A DNA stretch of 39,496 nucleotides from an uncultured Tolumonas sp. (GTDB taxonomy: Bacteria; Pseudomonadota; Gammaproteobacteria; Enterobacterales; Aeromonadaceae): NCBI GenBank assembly GCA_937866945.1, contig CALMKU010000179.1, forward strand, positions 1 to 39,496, in the 5' to 3' direction. The notes under the pieces were generated by a model, which did not search any database, was not told the origin of the DNA, and saw nothing but the letters and a program-made list of their open reading frames with translations. Positions within the stretch are counted from its first letter, which is position 1. Every line of letters begins with the position of its first letter. Made by a program: the position numbers and the translations under genes. Positions 37,989 through 39,496 of this stretch are shown piece after piece.

Positions 37989-39127
37989 GCTTCTATGATG
38001 AATGGGCAAGGCTCGATTGGGACGAGCAGCAAGCGTGGGTGCTCACGCAAACAGATGCCGATGTTGAACGCGCACTCGCACGATTAGCCCGCACCGGTAA
38101 ACGAGAACTCGCTGATTTTGCCGCGTTGATCTCGCCAGCGGCGGAAAAATATCTGTTACCGATGACTGAATTGTCGCAAAAACTGACCCGCCAGCGTTTC
38201 GGTAACACCATCAATATGTATCTGCCGCTTTATCTGGCAAACCTCTGTGCCAATGATTGTACCTATTGCGGTTTTTCGATGAGCAACAAGATCAAACGCA
38301 AAGTGTTGTCGTTAGCAGAGATTGATCGCGAATGTCAGGTCATTCGTCAGATGGGTTTCAAATCGCTGTTACTGGTGACCGGTGAACATGAACGCAAATC
38401 GGGCATGGACTACTTCCGTCAGGTTTTCCCCGTCATCAAACCGTATGTCTCTTATCTGATGATGGAAGTACAACCGCTCTCGACTGATGATTATCGTGAA
38501 CTGGTCAGCATGGGGCTCGATGGGGTGATGGTCTATCAGGAAACCTATCATGAGTCGACCTATGACGAGCATCATCTGCGCGGTAAGAAGAAAGATTTCC
38601 GCTGGCGGTTGGAAACCCCTGACCGCCTTGGCGAAGCTGGCGTGGATAAGATCGGGTTAGGTGCGTTACTCGGCTTGGGTGATTGGCGTACCGACAGCCT
38701 GATGGTTGCGCGTCATCTGCAATACCTGCGTAAAACACACTGGCAGAGTCGTTACTCGATCTCATTCCCTCGTTTGCGCCCATGTACTGGCGGTTTCCAA
38801 CCGGCAAACCCGATGAGTGATCGTCAGTTATTACAACTGATCTGCGCTTATCGCTTATTCGATCCAGAAGTGGAATTATCGCTGTCTACACGGGAAGGGC
38901 CTGAGTTCCGTGATTTTCTGATGCAAGTCGGGATCACAACCATGAGTGCAGGCTCGAAAACTCAGCCGGGAGGCTACGCCGAAGATCATCCTGAACTGGA
39001 GCAATTCGCGGTGAGCGATGAACGCAGCCCGGTTCAGGTGGCTTCGGTCATTCAAATGCAAGGGATGGAAGTGATCTGGCAGGAGTCCAGCCCACAACAT
39101 TGGCATAACATCCCGATTTCTCAATAA
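37985..39127 (+). CDS. thiH: 2-iminoacetate synthase (tyrosine lyase)
   Basis: A 380-residue radical SAM enzyme that cleaves tyrosine to give dehydroglycine (2-iminoacetate) and p-cresol. The 4Fe-4S SAM motif is Cys88-X3-Cys92-X2-Cys95 in [10 protein letters not shown]. Family landmarks are [39 protein letters not shown] and [31 protein letters not shown]. Use of ThiH rather than the aerobic ThiO suits a facultative or anaerobic lifestyle. It is the last gene of the thi operon; an inverted repeat follows. Confidence 0.96.
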   Translation: MSFYDEWARLDWDEQQAWVLTQTDADVERALARLARTGKRELADFAALISPAAEKYLLPMTELSQKLTRQRFGNTINMYLPLYLANLCANDCTYCGFSMSNKIKRKVLSLAEIDRECQVIRQMGFKSLLLVTGEHERKSGMDYFRQVFPVIKPYVSYLMMEVQPLSTDDYRELVSMGLDGVMVYQETYHESTYDEHHLRGKKKDFRWRLETPDRLGEAGVDKIGLGALLGLGDWRTDSLMVARHLQYLRKTHWQSRYSISFPRLRPCTGGFQPANPMSDRQLLQLICAYRLFDPEVELSLSTREGPEFRDFLMQVGITTMSAGSKTQPGGYAEDHPELEQFAVSDERSPVQVASVIQMQGMEVIWQESSPQHWHNIPISQ

Positions 39128-39141
39128 AATCATCAATCAGA

Positions 39142-39189
39142 GACTGCAAAATGCGAAAAAATAGGCAAAGCATTTTGCATTTTGCAGTC
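39142..39189. repeat. Long inverted repeat downstream of thiH
   Basis: Perfect 13-base arms GACTGCAAAATGC and GCATTTTGCAGTC surround a 22-base centre. The centre contains a second copy of GCATTTTGC, overlapping the right arm by two bases, so two alternative hairpins are possible. No T-run follows on either strand. It may end the thi transcript or be a protein site; its role is unknown. Confidence 0.55.
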
Positions 39190-39359
39190 ATATGCGTCTA
39201 ATTAGTGCAATTTTTTAACTGTTATGGAATTAATGTCTTTAATATCAATGAATTGAATGATTTTATTTGTGTGTAAAAAGTTGGCATCAAAAATGAATTA
39301 ACCATCAGGACAGACCAACTTCGCCAGATGTGATCGGCTGAAACTATTTCGGAGCAAAT

Positions 39360-39496
39360 ATGCCAGTCATTACTTACACAATGAATCACACACTGGTGCT
39401 GACAGTTGATGGCGAACTTAATAATGATACGGTTGAAGAGATCAGGCCGATCATTGATGCATTAATTCAAAAACACACCGATGTTCTGGTTGATAT
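39360..39496 (+). CDS. STAS-domain protein (anti-sigma factor antagonist-like), 5' part
   Basis: Only the first 45 codons lie in the window. They read as the start of a STAS domain: a first strand (VITYTMNHTLVLTVDGEL), then NNDTVEEIRPIIDALIQ as the first helix, then a second strand (DVLVDI). This pattern is typical of SpoIIAA-like proteins that bind partner-switch kinases or anti-sigma factors. GGAG lies five bases before the ATG. The rest, including the phosphorylatable serine region, is outside the window, so the assignment rests on the fold pattern alone. Confidence 0.55.
   Translation, partial: MPVITYTMNHTLVLTVDGELNNDTVEEIRPIIDALIQKHTDVLVD

Noticed and set aside
39282..39297. Sigma-54-like TGGCAT-N6-TGAA before the STAS gene
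   Set aside because: The invariant GC of the -12 element is GA here, so it does not meet the minimum pattern.

Overview
The window looks like the chromosome of a gammaproteobacterium. Its proteins read like close relatives of Escherichia coli orthologues over full length: DapB, CarA, CarB, RhtA, EmrB, GlgX, PrkA/YeaG, YeaH, SpoVR/YcgB, YoaA, TsaB and ThiCFSGH. The gene mix (glycogen enzymes, a yoaA-tsaB-slp block, a thi operon with a fused ThiD-ThiE protein) fits Aeromonadales such as Tolumonas. That placement is inference from memory of the families, not from a search.

Layout, left to right. Bases 1-53 look like the 3' end of a group II intron whose body lies outside the window. It abuts the stop of an OlsF-like two-domain acyltransferase (minus strand). 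A rightward run follows: an M48 lipoprotein protease (loiP-like), fklB, dapB, then carAB with a promoter, a possible ARG box and a long leader, then the threonine/homoserine exporter rhtA. A secreted CigR-like protein and a TetR repressor lie on the minus strand. The repressor is divergent from a three-gene EmrAB-type tripartite efflux operon, with a palindromic operator over the efflux promoter.

Bases 15.8-28.6 kb are all minus strand. In transcription order they are glgP, then prkA-yeaH-spoVR (tightly spaced, behind a good sigma-54 promoter match), a second-type Lon protease, a 63-residue orphan protein, and glgX. This groups glycogen breakdown with a nitrogen/stationary-phase stress kinase module and an ATP-dependent protease.

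Bases 28.9-32.4 kb carry yoaA, tsaB (overlapping), an unrecognised 93-residue protein and an Slp-family lipoprotein. An ERIC-type 128-bp repeat follows. Next come a promoter, a TPP riboswitch with a plausible Shine-Dalgarno-sequestering hairpin, and the operon thiC-thiDE-thiF-thiS-thiG-thiH, which makes both halves of thiamine phosphate. A STAS-domain gene runs off the right edge.

Most of the window is ordinary core metabolism. The points most worth a second look are the intron end, the sigma-54 promoter and stress/glycogen neighbourhood, the efflux operator, the ERIC element next to the thi promoter, the riboswitch platform, the carA leader frame and the two small orphan proteins. I found no CRISPR array, tRNA, rRNA, prophage or defence system.
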